Shown here piece by piece: positions 1-10,181 of a DNA stretch of 64,000 nt. The stretch lies in NCBI RefSeq assembly GCF_963169125.1, contig NC_084802.1, positions 119,292,903-119,356,902 of the forward strand, given 5' to 3'. Source of the stretch: Humulus lupulus. Its lineage: Eukaryota > Streptophyta > Magnoliopsida > Rosales > Cannabaceae. The position numbers and the translations under genes were made by a program. The notes beneath the pieces are model-generated. The model worked only from the letters and a program-made list of their open reading frames with translations. It was not told the origin of the DNA and made no database searches. Every line of letters begins with the position of its first letter. Position 1 is the stretch's first letter.

Positions 1-199
1 AGTTATCTTTGTTACATTGGGAAGCAATAGATTGCCTAGCCCTTATGCTATGCCAATTTCTCGGGTTTGAGGTAGTGCAGATTCATTTCTCCGTGCCGAA
101 GCTACTGGTCGAGGCAGAAGTGGATTTTCTAGGATGTCTCCTCTCCTTGAGTCATCTTCAGCTAGCTCTCTTTGACCAGGCTGATTCCTGGGAGTGTGA

Positions 200-678
200 G
201 TTTAATTATTATTCCTGCGAGGGTTGGTAGGTTGAGCATTTCATGGAATCTGTTAAGAAGGTACGAAACTCGGGGTCACAGTTTGGACGGAATGGGTGAC
301 ATTAGGGCAATGATTTCTGTGGGGATTGGTAGGTTGAGTCTTTCATGGAGTCCGTTCAGAAGGTACAGAACTCGTAGTGGTAGTTATGACAAAGCGATTG
401 ATATTAGGTTGATTATTCATGTGGGATCTGTGGGACCCACTTTGCCTCCTTCTGAAATTAGCATCGGTTGTAGGAGGGGGTAATCGAGCTAAAATCTCCT
501 TATTCTGCTCTTTGGCCAAGGCAAGATGGTTCCTTAAATGGGTGTTTTCCATCTCGATGGATGTCAGGTACCTATGATGGGGATTTGGTTTGCGTGTGGA
601 CGTGCTCCCAGCATCATCTTGGTCCACATGCTTTTTTCCAGGGTGATGTTGCACGGATGTACCTTCTCTAGTGGGCAT
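200..678 (-). pseudogene. gag: gag N-terminal region of element A
   Basis: The minus frame 678-343 encodes a charged N-terminal gag segment with the heptad-like stretch IEMENTHLRNHLALAKEQ, followed by repeats of a TPSSVPSE-type motif. The same architecture occurs in element F at 31008-31540 (VEIENTQLRSHLARE, then PSSIPSE and PSSVPSS motifs). Downstream of 343 the frame stays recognisable but is crossed by stop codons, so it is dead. Gag would form the capsid of the virus-like particle. No zinc knuckle is visible because that part lies off the window. Confidence 0.65.
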
Positions 679-795
679 GGCTGCATGGTGACCCTACTCA
701 ACATTAGGTTGCTCTATTTCATTTTCGCGCATGGAACGGTTGACAACCATGGTGATTGTTGTGTTGAAATTGGCGTGGGAATTCAAGCCTAATCT

Positions 796-814
796 GCTCT
801 CAACGAAAGCACCA
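796..814 (-). other. Primer-binding site of element A
   Basis: Minus-strand TGGTGCTTTCGTTGAGAGC starts three bases inside the LTR. The same 19-mer, differing at one base, occupies the same place in elements B and C. The primer tRNA was not identified; it is not the TGGTATCAGAGC initiator-methionine type used by D, E and G. Confidence 0.65.
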
Positions 815-817
815 ATC

Positions 818-1591
818 TGTTGACACTATATTTTGGCAACAGGGGATTTAGAAATCCGACAATAGAGAGATTAGGCTTTTCGTATATCAAATGTATAAGA
901 AATAGCAACAAAAAAAAGAGTGCAAAATGCTCACACGATTTTACGTGGTTCAATGGTTATAATCCACCTAGTCCACGAGTCACTCTTATTGATCTATTTA
1001 GGACTCTTGAAGAAATTATTGATGACAATTTAAGAAGAGCTTTTGCATACAGAAAATCGATCCCTTTAACAGTCCATTCCCCATGTATTTATAGGAGATT
1101 CTCAGGGAAAGTTTTGGGTAACCGTTCATTAATATGGTAATTGACGAATATTGGTAACTTCCCATTTTCATAATTATATGGTTTCCTATTAAATTTATAT
1201 CTGTTATATTGGGTAAAAAATGCATAATAAAATATGGATGTTTATGAGGCGTATAAAGAATCTCCCAGTCTTTTGGGATCCTTCATTGTGCGTCATGACC
1301 AGGCTTCCGTGAACTGAACACTTCCTTCAAGTTGGGTGTTGTAGGACTAATCTGAACAGACATGAGTCGCGTTTAGAGTTTCACATAGGCGATCTGGGCG
1401 ATGCATATCTCAAACTAAGTTGTTGGCGAAGAAGCGATCTGGAGACTATCTAGTCGTCATAAGTTGCAAGTTGACTCGAGTTGTTAACTCCAGAGTTAGA
1501 AAGATGCTCTATACGTATGGTTTCTTCATATGTTTGTATGCCAGTTGTACCCCGTGCTGAGTAATTCAACTCGTATATTTGGGGTACAACA
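818..1591 (-). repeat. 5' LTR of element A (774 bp)
   Basis: In element orientation it starts TGTTGTACCCC at 1591 and ends GTGTCAACA at 818. Both ends match the LTR of element F (50063-50814). A TATA-like CTATAAATA lies on the minus strand at about 1085-1094, where an LTR promoter is expected. The middle is AT-rich and diverged from F, so the two copies belong to one family but are not recent sisters. Confidence 0.75.
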
Positions 1592-2260
1592 TTGTTCTTC
1601 TGCTCATAGTAGGATTTCTCCTTCTTTGGGTCATAATAAAATAAACAGTGATGCTTCCATAGATGAACATTTGAAAACTATTGGTATTGGAGCTATTATT
1701 AGGACTTCTACTTGGAAAGTTTTTGCATGTTTGTCAAAATCTCTCAACAGTATTTTGTTGACTTCTTCTTTAAATCTATCATTAATTTTATGAAACAGAA
1801 TGGAGGTCATTTCCTTTTGTTTTTATAACTATTTTTGTAACAATATATTTAATATGTATATATTTATAAATAATTTTTTGGGTTTCATATTCTTTTCTCC
1901 ATCCTTATTTAGTTTAAATTGTTTATACTTTTTTCCAAATGTTATTTTCCAGTCGTCAAAGCTGAATATGTTGCATTAATGGTAGCTTTGGACTAGTAGA
2001 TTTTTCTTAGTCTTCCTTTACATGTTATTGAATTAGATTCCTTATCAATGGTCTCCACATTCGCTAATAGATTCTTGTATTTTTAGTGAGATAGGATCTT
2101 TATTAGAGGATATTACAAGTTTATTGTCTAGTTTTCTAAATGTGTTCCTAATCTATGTTTTCATTCAGCCAATACGGTTGCTCATGGATTAGTTGTGCAT
2201 GGTCTTCAGGTAAACGAAGAACTTGTTTGGTTTAAGGATTTCACTTCTTTTCTTAAGGAT
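1592..2260 (+). pseudogene. RNase H-like (RVT_3, LINE-type) pseudogene
   Basis: Three collinear plus-strand segments resemble the plant RVT_3 RNase H domain found in LINE polyproteins and stand-alone plant genes. The first (about 1625-1750) has KINSDASID with GIGAIIRTS and SKSL. The second (about 1952-2140) has AEYVALMVALDW, HVIELDSL and LLEDITSLLSSF. The third (about 2170-2255) has ANTVAHGLVVHGLQ and ELVWF. Segments 1 and 2 are separated by about 150 bp of T-rich DNA ending TTTTCCAG, which could be an intron or an insertion. Stops and a frame change follow, so it is non-functional. Its left boundary coincides with the LTR of element A. Confidence 0.6.
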
Positions 2261-3346
2261 TTCAATGAAGTTCTCATTGCTACCAAAAAAAATTATAATT
2301 ATGTTTCTTACTTATGTAAACAACATGAAATGATTGTATTTCTTATTCTAGTGAGCTTAAGTAAACAATATTATATAAATTATGACTCACGTTCCTATTT
2401 ACTTTGTAGGGTTGGTGCCCTAAAAGCATATAATAAGACATTTTTTGTTTGGAATTAAATAATAGTATAGTTTCTTTATTATTGAATATTTGAAATATTG
2501 TTGAATAATTATAAATATAACAAAAATTAATATTCATTAATGAAAGTATGATCTTATATGAGTATGAGAGAATTAAGATTATAGATAATGAATAAAAATA
2601 TCAACAACATATTGTTGATGTGGATATCAGCAAAATGCTTAGTACTGTTTACTAAGCATTTTTTTTGTTAATGCATGTGATTTAGATCCAGATTGTTGAT
2701 GTGGATATACATCTTAGTAAAAGTACTTTATATAATTAGATTACATATCACTAGATCGATGTACTATTTTCCATAAAGAATTATTTCATATCAAAAAGTT
2801 GAACATATGTAGATCAATTTAAATCTTGAGTAGTCATGAATTCATGTTCATGTTTATTGGGAGTTTTGATTCACTTGTTAAGGCCTCTTAGTAAAATGAG
2901 GCTAGTGGCTTTTGTTTTGGAGGTATGATTTTCTTTGAACATGATCTTACAAGAATGAAATCCAAGCTTTCCCAATGGACCAAATATTGGTGTTAAGGGT
3001 TAATTCTGGATCTAAATATTTATTGAACTCAAATTTATAATATGGTATAAATTAACTATTCACTAGAGAATTAATTGTACTTAAGGAAAAAGCAGTAATT
3101 AGATGGGTAAAACAGTAATTTTGATTAGCTCTAATTAACGAACCAATAAATTGCAGGACAGACCTACATGAATTAATTATATTAATGGACAAATCGAGAT
3201 AATTCTGTAAACATAATTCTATAATTACCAAGAGTGAAATTCTTTATTTATAGTGGAGTAATAATGAAATAAGTAAATAAGATTATCTAACTAAAGAGTT
3301 TAATTAATCATATGGTTTATTGGAGTTTAGTAATATAGATTTATGG
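2261..3346. other. AT-rich non-coding DNA, possibly an old LTR
   Basis: No coding sequence is seen. The stretch from about 2410 (GGTGCCCTAAAAGCATATAA) has the texture of a plant LTR and continues on the other side of element G at 19686 up to a TATA-like TTTATAAAAG near 20297. I found no second LTR copy, so this is weak. A perfect 13-bp hairpin lies at 2632-2662, and a 16-bp direct repeat (TTGTTGATGTGGATAT) occurs near 2612 and 2693. Confidence 0.35.
2632..2662. repeat. Perfect 13-bp inverted repeat, 5-nt loop
   Basis: AAAATGCTTAGTA (2632-2644) is followed after CTGTT by its exact reverse complement (2650-2662) and then a T run. No function can be assigned. Confidence 0.7.
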
Positions 3347-3526
3347 TGATAATTTTGCAAAATAGACAAAGGAGATTTGAGAGAGAATCAAAAGGGAGGC
3401 TAGGTTTTCATTATGTCAAAAGAGATGAAAATAAGAGTACAAGAGCAACAAAATATATAGCCAAAATAATGAGAGGCTAAAAGACTAAACTACCCTTACA
3501 TATTAATAAAACTTATATTATTAACA
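3347..3526 (-). repeat. 3' LTR of Copia element G
   Basis: 180 bp. In element orientation it runs TGTTAATAA...AATTATCA. It is identical to 19500-19679 except A at 3418 for G, a CpG-to-CpA type change. Confidence 0.93.
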
Positions 3527-3541
3527 TCCCCCCTCAAACTC
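3527..3541 (-). other. Polypurine tract of element G
   Basis: Minus-strand TGAGTTTGAGGGGGGA abuts the 3' LTR start, the expected plus-strand primer site for reverse transcription. It overlaps the very end of the RNase H reading frame. Confidence 0.85.
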
Positions 3542-4583
3542 ATGATGCATTTGGGGAAAGCATCGAGAGTTTGCTAACTAAGAAATGAAAACGAGAAATA
3601 GTATGAGCCTTCGTAAACAAGTCGGCAATCTGCATAGTGGAAGTGACAAATGGTAAAGTGATGGTCCCATTCTGATAGTGGTGATGAGTAAGATGACAAT
3701 CTATTTCAATATGTTTCATGCGCTCATGAAAAACGGACTTGCGAGTAATCTGAATAGCACTAACATTGTCACAATGCATCAGAGTGGGATCTAAGAGACT
3801 AACACCCATATTAGCAAGTAACCAACACAACCAAACAATTTCAACGGTAGTGGAGGCCATGGCATGATATTCTGCTTCTGTAGATGATCGAGAGACAACA
3901 GTCTGTTTTTTACTCTTCCAAGAAATAAGAGAATCTCCCAAAAATATACAAAAACCAGTGGTAGATTTGCGATCAGTACAATCACCACCCCAATCTGCAT
4001 CTGAGTAGGCACGTAACTCTAAAGTAAACGTAGATGGAAAAAGCAGACTCTGAAATTGAGTTCCCTGAAGATATCAAAGAATACGAAGCACAACTGTCCA
4101 ATGAACGGTAGAAGGAGATGCAACAAACTGACTGACAATGTGAACTGCATAAGCGATGTCTGGCCTGGTGATAGTAAGGTAAACTAAGCTACCAATCAGA
4201 GTGCGATATAGAGAGGGATCTGACAAGGCAACACCATCAGATGAAGAATACCTGGCATTAAGCTCAAGAGGGGTATCAACAGTGTGAGCATCAGAGAGAC
4301 AAGCCTGATCGAGAATATCAACAATGTACTTAGATTGAGAAAGAGGATAGCCACGAGAAGAGTAAGCTACTTCTATCCCTAAAAAGTACCGTAGGGAACC
4401 CAAATCTTTCATCTCAAATTCACGAGTCAAGTGCGTTTTCAACTCCGTTATCCCATTGGCATCATCACCGGTGATAATCATATCATCAACATATAAAGAG
4501 AGTAAAGTGCGGCCAGAAGAAGTACTCCTAACAAATAGAGTTGAATCATGTGCACTGGGGTGGAAGCCAAGAGAAGTAATCAC
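3540..4583 (-). pseudogene. pol: Copia reverse transcriptase C-terminal half and RNase H of element G
   Basis: Minus frame from 4583. The reverse transcriptase catalytic motif LYVDDMIITG is present, followed by MKDLGSLRYFLGIEV, the typical Copia thumb region. An in-frame TGA (4074-4076) interrupts just before the RNase H domain. RNase H continues in the same frame with DADWGGD, RSSTEAEYHAM, the Asp of HCDN and HIEIDCH, ending near the polypurine tract. The 5' half of the reverse transcriptase (4580-5092) lies in another frame, so a frameshift separates them. The YVDD pair is intact, but the enzyme is split and lacks another catalytic residue (see the next piece). Confidence 0.88.
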
Positions 4584-5092
4584 GATGGAGAATTTTTCAA
4601 ACCAGGCTGGGGAGCTTGTTTAAGCCCATAAAGAGCCTTCTTCAATCTGTAAACTTCTCCTGAATTATGAGGAACACCTAGTGGAGGAACCATGTAAACT
4701 TCTTCTTGAAGAGTCCCATTCAAGAAGGCATTTTTAACGCCCATTTGAGAAATGGACCACTGTCGAGCAGACGCAACAGCAATGAGAGTAGGAATAGTGG
4801 TATGTTTTGAAACTGGAGCGAAAGTTTCCTCATAATCCATCCCATACTCCTGAGCAAAGCCTTTAGCAACCAAATGAGCTTTGTACCGCTCTACTGACCC
4901 ATCAGACTTATTCTTGATCTTGTAAACACAACGGGAACCAATAGCACGCTTCCCCATAGGAAGAGGAACAATATCCCAAGTACCTATCTTGTACAACGCA
5001 GAGAGTTCTTCAGCCATTGCCTGCTGCCAAAGAGGGTTAAGAATAGCTTCTTTATAGGAAGAGGGCTCAGAGAGTTGGTGAATAGAAGTCAA
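4580..5092 (-). pseudogene. pol: Copia reverse transcriptase N-terminal half of element G
   Basis: Encodes the fingers and palm start of a Copia RVT_2 domain: WQQAMAEELSAL, GTWDIVPLP, VYKIKNKSDGSVERYKAHLVAKG, YEETFAPV and LKKALYGLKQAP. The motif A aspartate (usually DVKNAFLNG) is glycine here (MGVKNAFLNG), removing one of the three catalytic carboxylates. The frame overlaps the downstream half by four bases, indicating a frameshift at about 4580. It reads directly on from the integrase across a short linker (5093-5161). Confidence 0.87.
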
Positions 5093-5161
5093 AAAACAAG
5101 AGAAAGAATCAGAATAAGTGGAGTAGACAAAATCAGGTAACTATGTGGACTTATGAATTCT

Positions 5162-6240
5162 TTAAGGGTAGCGAGGAGGAGGAGTAGGATCCACAATCTC
5201 TGAAACATCTTGGGCAGCAGTAGGGACAGAAGGGACTTCGACAGGCTGGGAACTGACATCTGCAGAGTTAAGAGCATCAACAGTACAAGAATCAAATGGA
5301 TCAATACGAGTGAGATCAGATTTGTGTAGATTGGGGGTGTCCGATGGAATAGAGTAGAAAGGTATATGCTCAAGAAACACAACATGACGAGAAACATAGA
5401 CTTTTTGACTAACAGGATCATAACATCGATATCCTTTTTGACCTTCACCATAACCAAGAAATACACAAAGAACGAAACGAGAAGTAAGCTTACTACGTTC
5501 AACATGAGGACGGAGAACAAAACATGTGGAACCAAAGACTCTCAATGAAGAATAATCAGGAGCGTGACCATAAAGTTTTTCAAAGGGAGACTGACCTGAA
5601 GTGACAGATGATGAAATTCTATTGATTGAATGAACTGCAGTCAGAATGGCTTCCCCCCAGAACTCACTAGGAACATAAGCAGACAATAAGAGAGAACGGG
5701 CAGTTTCAACAATGTGTCTGTGTTTTCTTTCGGCAACCCCATTTTTCTTTGGTGTATCAGTACAAGAGGTTTGATGTAAGGTACCATCTAAAGCAAGCAA
5801 TTCAGAGAAACAATTGGAGGTATATTCACATCGAAAACATTTGATAACAGTATTATGTTGAGTTTTAACAAAAGCACGAAACATATGATAAATCGCGAGG
5901 AAATCAGAACGATGTTTCATAAGATAGACCCAACAAAAATGAGTATAATCATCAATAAAAGAGACATAGTAACGTGAGCCACCTTTTGTTAGAACGGGTG
6001 ATGGCCCCCACACATCAGAGTGAATCAAATCAAAAGGTGCAAGAGAAACAGAAACACTTCTATAAAAAGGTAAAGCATAAAATTTTGCCAATTTGCAACC
6101 ACAACAATCTGAAATATCATGGGTTTGTAACTTTCCTAATGCTCCTGTGGAAGCTAAGTACTTTAAACGTGAACCAGATACATGTCCAAGACGAGAATGC
6201 CATAAATAAAAACTAGACGGAGAAGAACTTAAACGAAATT
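5162..6240 (-). pseudogene. pol: Copia integrase of element G, catalytic Asp deleted
   Basis: The N-terminal zinc-binding part (WHSRLGH, then CCGCKLAK at about 6110-6200) is followed by the rve core. The first catalytic Asp is in SFIDDYTHFCW, and the Glu is in NGVAERKHRHI with the usual Copia motif SEFWGEA downstream. Where the second Asp is expected (usually D-x-G-G-E-Y) the protein reads FRCEYTSN, so about four residues including the catalytic Asp are missing without a frame change (near 5828). The C-terminal part has FGSTCFV and FLGYGEGQKGYRCYDP. Integrase inserts the cDNA into the chromosome; this copy cannot. Confidence 0.88.
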
Positions 6241-6288
6241 AAGACAAATCAACACTAGAAGCTGAAACATTAGGAACTCTCAACTCAT

Positions 6289-6651
6289 CTAAAATGTAAA
6301 GCCCCCCTGCCTATGGCCTCTCCCAATCAGCTTCTTAGAATGAGGATCCTGCACATAACAACATGAATTAGTGAAATTAACTGAGAAACCAGAGTCACAT
6401 AATTGACCAACAGAGACAAGATTCAAAGTAAGATTTGGAATATGATATACATCAGAGAATGACATTTTTGGAGTGCAAATCGAACCAATCCCTGCTAATG
6501 GCATGGGAGTGCCATCAGCGGTCATGACGGATACAGAGGGTTCTGATTTAATGGACAAGAAGGAATTGGAATTAGGGGACATATGATGTGAAGCTCCAAA
6601 ATCAAGGACCCATATAGAGGAAGATATACCTGGTGTACTACTAGAAGGCAA
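6289..6651 (-). pseudogene. pol: Copia aspartic protease of element G
   Basis: Contains WVLDFGASHHMSP, the Copia protease active-site region. The usual catalytic triplet D-S/T-G reads D-F-G here, so the enzyme is probably impaired. Downstream PNLTLNLVSVGQLCDSG is the standard end of the domain. Its upstream sequence is cut by element B at 6654, and the frame resumes with the gag segment at 18340 once B and one copy of its 5-bp target duplication are discounted. Confidence 0.85.
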
Positions 6652-6654
6652 ACA

Positions 6655-7253
6655 TGTTGACCCTCGATTTGGTCAACTGACACGGAGTCAATTGCTTGAT
6701 ATGAATAAAGGTGTTGAAATGGGTTTAATGGAAAAAATAGTAAAGGACACAACAAATTATAGTGGTTCGGCCCCATGAAATGGTAATGACCTATGTCCAC
6801 TTAAGCTATTATTGATATTAGTTCTCAAAGGAGTGATCAAATAACTAGGGTTCTCTGAGTTTCACAAACCTGAGAAAGATGAATAGTACAATCGTCAGAT
6901 AATAGCCCTAATTCTCTTGTAAGGTTTAAACTTCAATCTGCCAAAAAAAGTCCCTTCCTTGAGCTATTTCCCTCTATTTATAGGCTCAAAGAGGGTTACA
7001 CGAATTAGTTACAGATATTCTTTCCTAAATAATCAGATCATCATGGATCATGGGAGATAATCTTGGATATGATTACAATTGTACAAAATTATCTCTAAAT
7101 ATATGGAGTATACGACCAGGCTGGTCGTATAGAAACTTCAAATGTTACGTCAGAAGAATCTCACTGGTCGATGGTCGAATAGAACTTCTGCCAGGTGTCA
7201 GACAAGTGTTAAAAATGCCTGGCACATCACCCATGCCTACTGTTTGGATAAAA
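6655..7253 (-). repeat. 3' LTR of element B
   Basis: 599 bp. In element orientation it starts near TTTTATCC (canonical TGTTATCC mutated) and ends GGTCAACA. It carries a TATA-like CTATAAATA on the minus strand at 6975-6983 and a dyad at 7109-7131. Confidence 0.92.
7109..7131. promoter_or_regulatory. Dyad-symmetric site in U3 of element B LTR
   Basis: An 11-bp arm TATACGACCAG and its exact reverse complement are separated by one base, about 125 bp upstream of the LTR TATA box in element orientation. The site is nearly preserved in the other LTR (18195-18217) and in altered but still paired form in element C (52619-52637). A transcription-factor or hairpin role is inferred only. Confidence 0.45.
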
Positions 7254-7268
7254 TTTTTCCCCCAAGTT
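7254..7268 (-). other. Polypurine tract of element B
   Basis: Minus-strand CTTGGGGGAAAAA directly precedes the 3' LTR. The cleaner version in element C is AAACTTGGGGGCAAA (52766-52780). Confidence 0.8.
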
Positions 7269-7491
7269 TATTTATTACGACCAGCAATAAATGAACTTTT
7301 AAGGAAAACGACTCTTCCATTACCCCACCAAATCTGTCAGCGTAGTTCGTGCCTTCTTGGAAAAAGCAACCTACCCCTGCCTAATCATTGCTTTTCGGTT
7401 CCCAAGCAACCCATTGACGGCTATCATTCTTCCCCATGCTTTGAAAAGAGGAAACTGATGATTACCTCTTTTTTCATGCCACAGACAAAAT

Positions 7492-7500
7492 ATATATAGC
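7492..7500 (+). promoter_or_regulatory. Putative TATA box of the antisense gene in element B
   Basis: TATATATAG lies on the plus strand between the polypurine tract and the antisense reading frame. The same TATA with similar surroundings occurs in element C at 53001-53010. It is followed by a CT-rich leader with GAAACCCTAA and then a consensus splice donor (GGTAAGT at 7668-7673). Confidence 0.5.
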
Positions 7501-8128
7501 CTCCCCAGAGCTTCCTTTTTCTTTTTATGCAAGCTATTTCTCTATCAAGAAACCCTAAGTCAGAACCTTTATTTTCTCTAAAGATCTTCTTTCGGCGTTC
7601 CAAGAACCACCAGTCGTTCGTTCGCCTATGCTCGGAATTTCTTCCAACCTTCATAATCTTTCGCTTTGGTAAGTTTCATAACTTTTTTACTCTTTATTTT
7701 GGTGATGCATGTTGCTGTGAGTTAGCTTTTAGGTTTTGATATTGCCTGCATTCCTGGGTAGAAATGCATGAAAAATAGGGGGTTTATCGAGTGATGCTAG
7801 ATAAGATGGTGTAACTTTTCCATTTAGGAGTTGTGAATCAGTTTGATAGTCGAGATCATAAATTTAGGACGTAAAATTGAAGAAAAAATTCGATTTTTAT
7901 GCTAGTTGAAAAACTGAGTTTCTCCCGCCCTTACTGGAGTTGAAAAAGCTATTTTACAAAAAACTTTTACTTTCACTTTTTTATCTGTTTTTCAAACTGT
8001 TCGCATGAAAAAATTAGTTTTTTACTAGAATGTTGTTGTATAAAAGTTTGAATTTTATACACGACCAGTGTTATTCTAAACAATTATCTAAACTCTCCAT
8101 CCTCACCTCCCCATTTTTTTGTCCGCAG
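7501..8128 (+). other. Leader exon and 5' UTR intron of the antisense gene, element B
   Basis: The non-coding leader reaches to about 7668. A 460-bp intron is inferred from donor GTAAGTTT at 7669 to acceptor TTTTTTTGTCCGCAG ending 8128, seven bases before the ATG. Element C conserves the acceptor (TTCTGTTTGCAG ending 53632), but its donor position reads GAAAGT. Confidence 0.45.
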
Positions 8129-8965
8129 ATTTTAATGCTAGATTTGTGGGGAGGTGAGAGACCGATCGAAGATGATCTTCTTGCGCAACTGCTTGAAGGT
8201 GAAGAACAGCCTGCTCAACGCGTTCACGAGATTCCTTTTTCTAGACTCTCTTCTTCCAGACCTCAACCATCTCCAGGCAGAATGGCTCGTTCCAAATCCA
8301 CTGGCCAAAAGAAACAAAAGCCTGACCACACTTCAAATTCTTCAGCTGAGCCTGATTCGCAGGCTGGGGTTCCCTCGACCAGTGGTCGAGAAAACATTGT
8401 CCCAGTCCCTCACATCCAAGTTAGGGCTCGCCCTCGTCATTCAATTCTTCATGATGTCGAGTGGTACCTTTCTCCACTTAGCCAAGTAACCCCTAGGATG
8501 CCTGCCAATTATCTCAGGAAGTATCCCCTCACTGGGGTAAATCTCAAGATCCCCACTGCAGACGAGAGGGCTAATTTGCCCAGAGGCATTTACAACGTCT
8601 GGTCAAGGTATCACATAGAGGTGGGAGCTACCCTTCCTCTTCATCCATTCCATCAGGGGGTGGCAAACTACTTTGGTGTTGCCCCCTTCCAAATTACTCC
8701 TAACGGATATAGAATGCTTGCTGCACTCTATACCCTTTATAAACTTAAAAAATGGCCTGAGCCTACTCCTCATGAGGTCAATTACCTTTTTGACCTTAAG
8801 TCCAACCCCCAACAGTCCGGGACGGGGTTTTTCATTTTTGTCACCAGGAGACGAGCCAAACATTCCTGAGTGACACCACCCACATCTCCAACGTGGGGAA
8901 ATATAGTCAAGAGTATTTCCTCACGCCTGACATGGCTGCAAATAACCCGGCCTTCGCTCGAGGAG
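8129..8965 (+). pseudogene. Antisense gene of element B, exon 2: Transposase_28-type (PF04195) region
   Basis: ATG at 8135 gives MLDLWGGE, then an acidic stretch (DDLLAQLLEGEE) and a basic/Ser-rich linker. A conserved domain follows with DVEWYLSPLSQVTPRMPANY, YPLTGVNL, LPLHPFHQGVANYFGVAPFQ, ITPNGYRMLAALYTLYKL and NYLFDLKSNPQQ. The LPLHPF-x-YFGVAPFQI-x-PN pattern is that of PF04195, 'putative gypsy type transposon', found in plant retroelements. Function is unknown. One base is missing near 8832 relative to element C, shifting the frame before the exon end. The exon closes at donor GAG|GTAAAT (8966), phase 1. Confidence 0.7.
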
Positions 8966-9045
8966 GTAAATGCCCTTTTCCACTGGTCGCTATTTCTACT
9001 TAGCAATTTTGCTTATACTTTTCTTAAACATATTTTGACTTTCAG

Positions 9046-9566
9046 GCCCATGGTTACGACCAGACCCGACACCTGACGTGGTGTTGAGGTCCAACACGCT
9101 GGCCAGAATAACGGATGCTGAGAAGAGCGTCAATCTCTGGTCACCGAAGAAAACTTGAGGCTGTCTGGCATCCTGACCCCTCATCAGGATATGAGGGAAC
9201 CCGCGGCGGTTAGTGCCACTGCCGAGGGAAATCCTGAGCAGCAACCCCCAGCGTCTCCTCCTCGATGGAGACCGACCGGGGTTACAATCAGGGAACCCAC
9301 TGGCACTCCCTTAGCAGAAAGGCCTTCTGTCCCTCAAGGGAAGGGAAAACAAAAGGCAGTCGAGACTGTCGTAGACTTAGACGAGTCTTCAGATGAAAAC
9401 GGTATTGTTATTTCACTCTTAGATAACTTGCCAATGCCCTGTCATTTATTTGACGGGGACGACAATTTTACATATACTCCAAATCTAGGGCCAGACTTCT
9501 TCATGCCAGAGAGTGAGTGTATGACTTGTAGAGTCAATAGTGTAGCGACAAGTAGTAATAGCTCGG
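9046..9566 (+). pseudogene. Antisense gene of element B, exon 3: linker region
   Basis: It begins after acceptor GACTTTCAG (intron 8966-9045, 80 bp) with PWLRPDPTPDVVLRSNTLA, aligned with element C. A second one-base loss near 9133 shifts frame before ENLRLSGILTP. The remainder is Pro/Gln-rich with the acidic patch VVDLDESSDENG and a conserved CHLFDGDDNFTYTPNLGPDF. It ends at donor CG|GTATTGG (9567) in phase 1, so GAA/GAG is completed across the intron in both B and C. Confidence 0.6.
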
Positions 9567-9668
9567 GTATTGGTCTTTGTAATTTTCTTTATCTCTTTTC
9601 TGATGTACCATAACTAGTCATTTTTTTTTATTCTTCTTTACTGTATGCATATTTATCTCTTTCTGCAG

Positions 9669-10096
9669 AAATGGCCTCCGTAAATGTTTTCGATCTGTAC
9701 AGCACCCATGAAGAGGAAGAGATTCCTCTGGTCCGAAGGAGGAAATCGGCCAGGAGGCACGACGGTGAGTCCAGCCAAGTGCCTCCGGCCAAAAAGAATC
9801 GAGCAGCCGATCCTCCAAAGGATGGGTCCTCTGGCCAACCGTCTGCCCAACCTTCTGCTTCTGATGAGAAGGAAATCCCTCCTCCTGCTGCCACAAATCC
9901 TTCACCTACGGCTCCAAACAAACAGGCACAACAAGTCGATCTCCCTGGGGCCAAACTAGCGAACTGCTCCCTGCGGTCAGCTAAGGATCGCCTCGCCCAT
10001 ATCCTTAAGCATGACCACTGCAGAGAGGCCATGGCTGAAGCTGAAACCATGGGGGTCGACCAGATCCTCAACAGGGCCCTTAACGAAGTGGCCAGT
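9669..10096 (+). pseudogene. Antisense gene of element B, exon 4
   Basis: Acceptor TTTCTGCAG ends 9668 (intron 102 bp). The exon is fully open: MASVNVFDLYSTHEEEEIPLV, then a basic RRRKSARR patch that could act as a nuclear signal, a Pro/Ser/Ala-rich linker, and a conserved end SAKDRLAHILKHDHCREAM with MGVDQILNRALNEVAS. It ends in phase 0 at AGT|GTAAGA (10097). The homologous exon in element C is 55157-55575. Confidence 0.62.
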
Positions 10097-10181
10097 GTAA
10101 GAACCCTTTTTCCTCTTTTGTGATTATGGTCTTGACTCTTTCTTCTTTGAAGTTGGCATAACTCTTATTCTTTGATTGCAG

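Larger units (their letters stand above)
1..1591 (-). mobile_element. Element A: Tat-like Ty3/Gypsy retrotransposon, left part outside window
   Basis: The part seen is the 5' LTR (818-1591), a primer-binding site just inside it and the N-terminal gag region, all reading on the minus strand. The rest lies beyond the left window edge, so the element is not necessarily truncated. Its gag and both LTR ends match element F of this window: both LTRs begin TGTTGTACCC and end GTCAACA in element orientation. The right edge abuts an RNase H pseudogene, which suggests insertion into that sequence. The target-site duplication cannot be tested because the other end is not visible. Confidence 0.8.

Noticed and set aside
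172..792. Plus-strand open frames opposite the gag of element A
   Set aside because: The minus-strand frame matches gag of element F; the plus-strand frames have no match to the antisense gene of B, C and F and lie in gag, not after pol.
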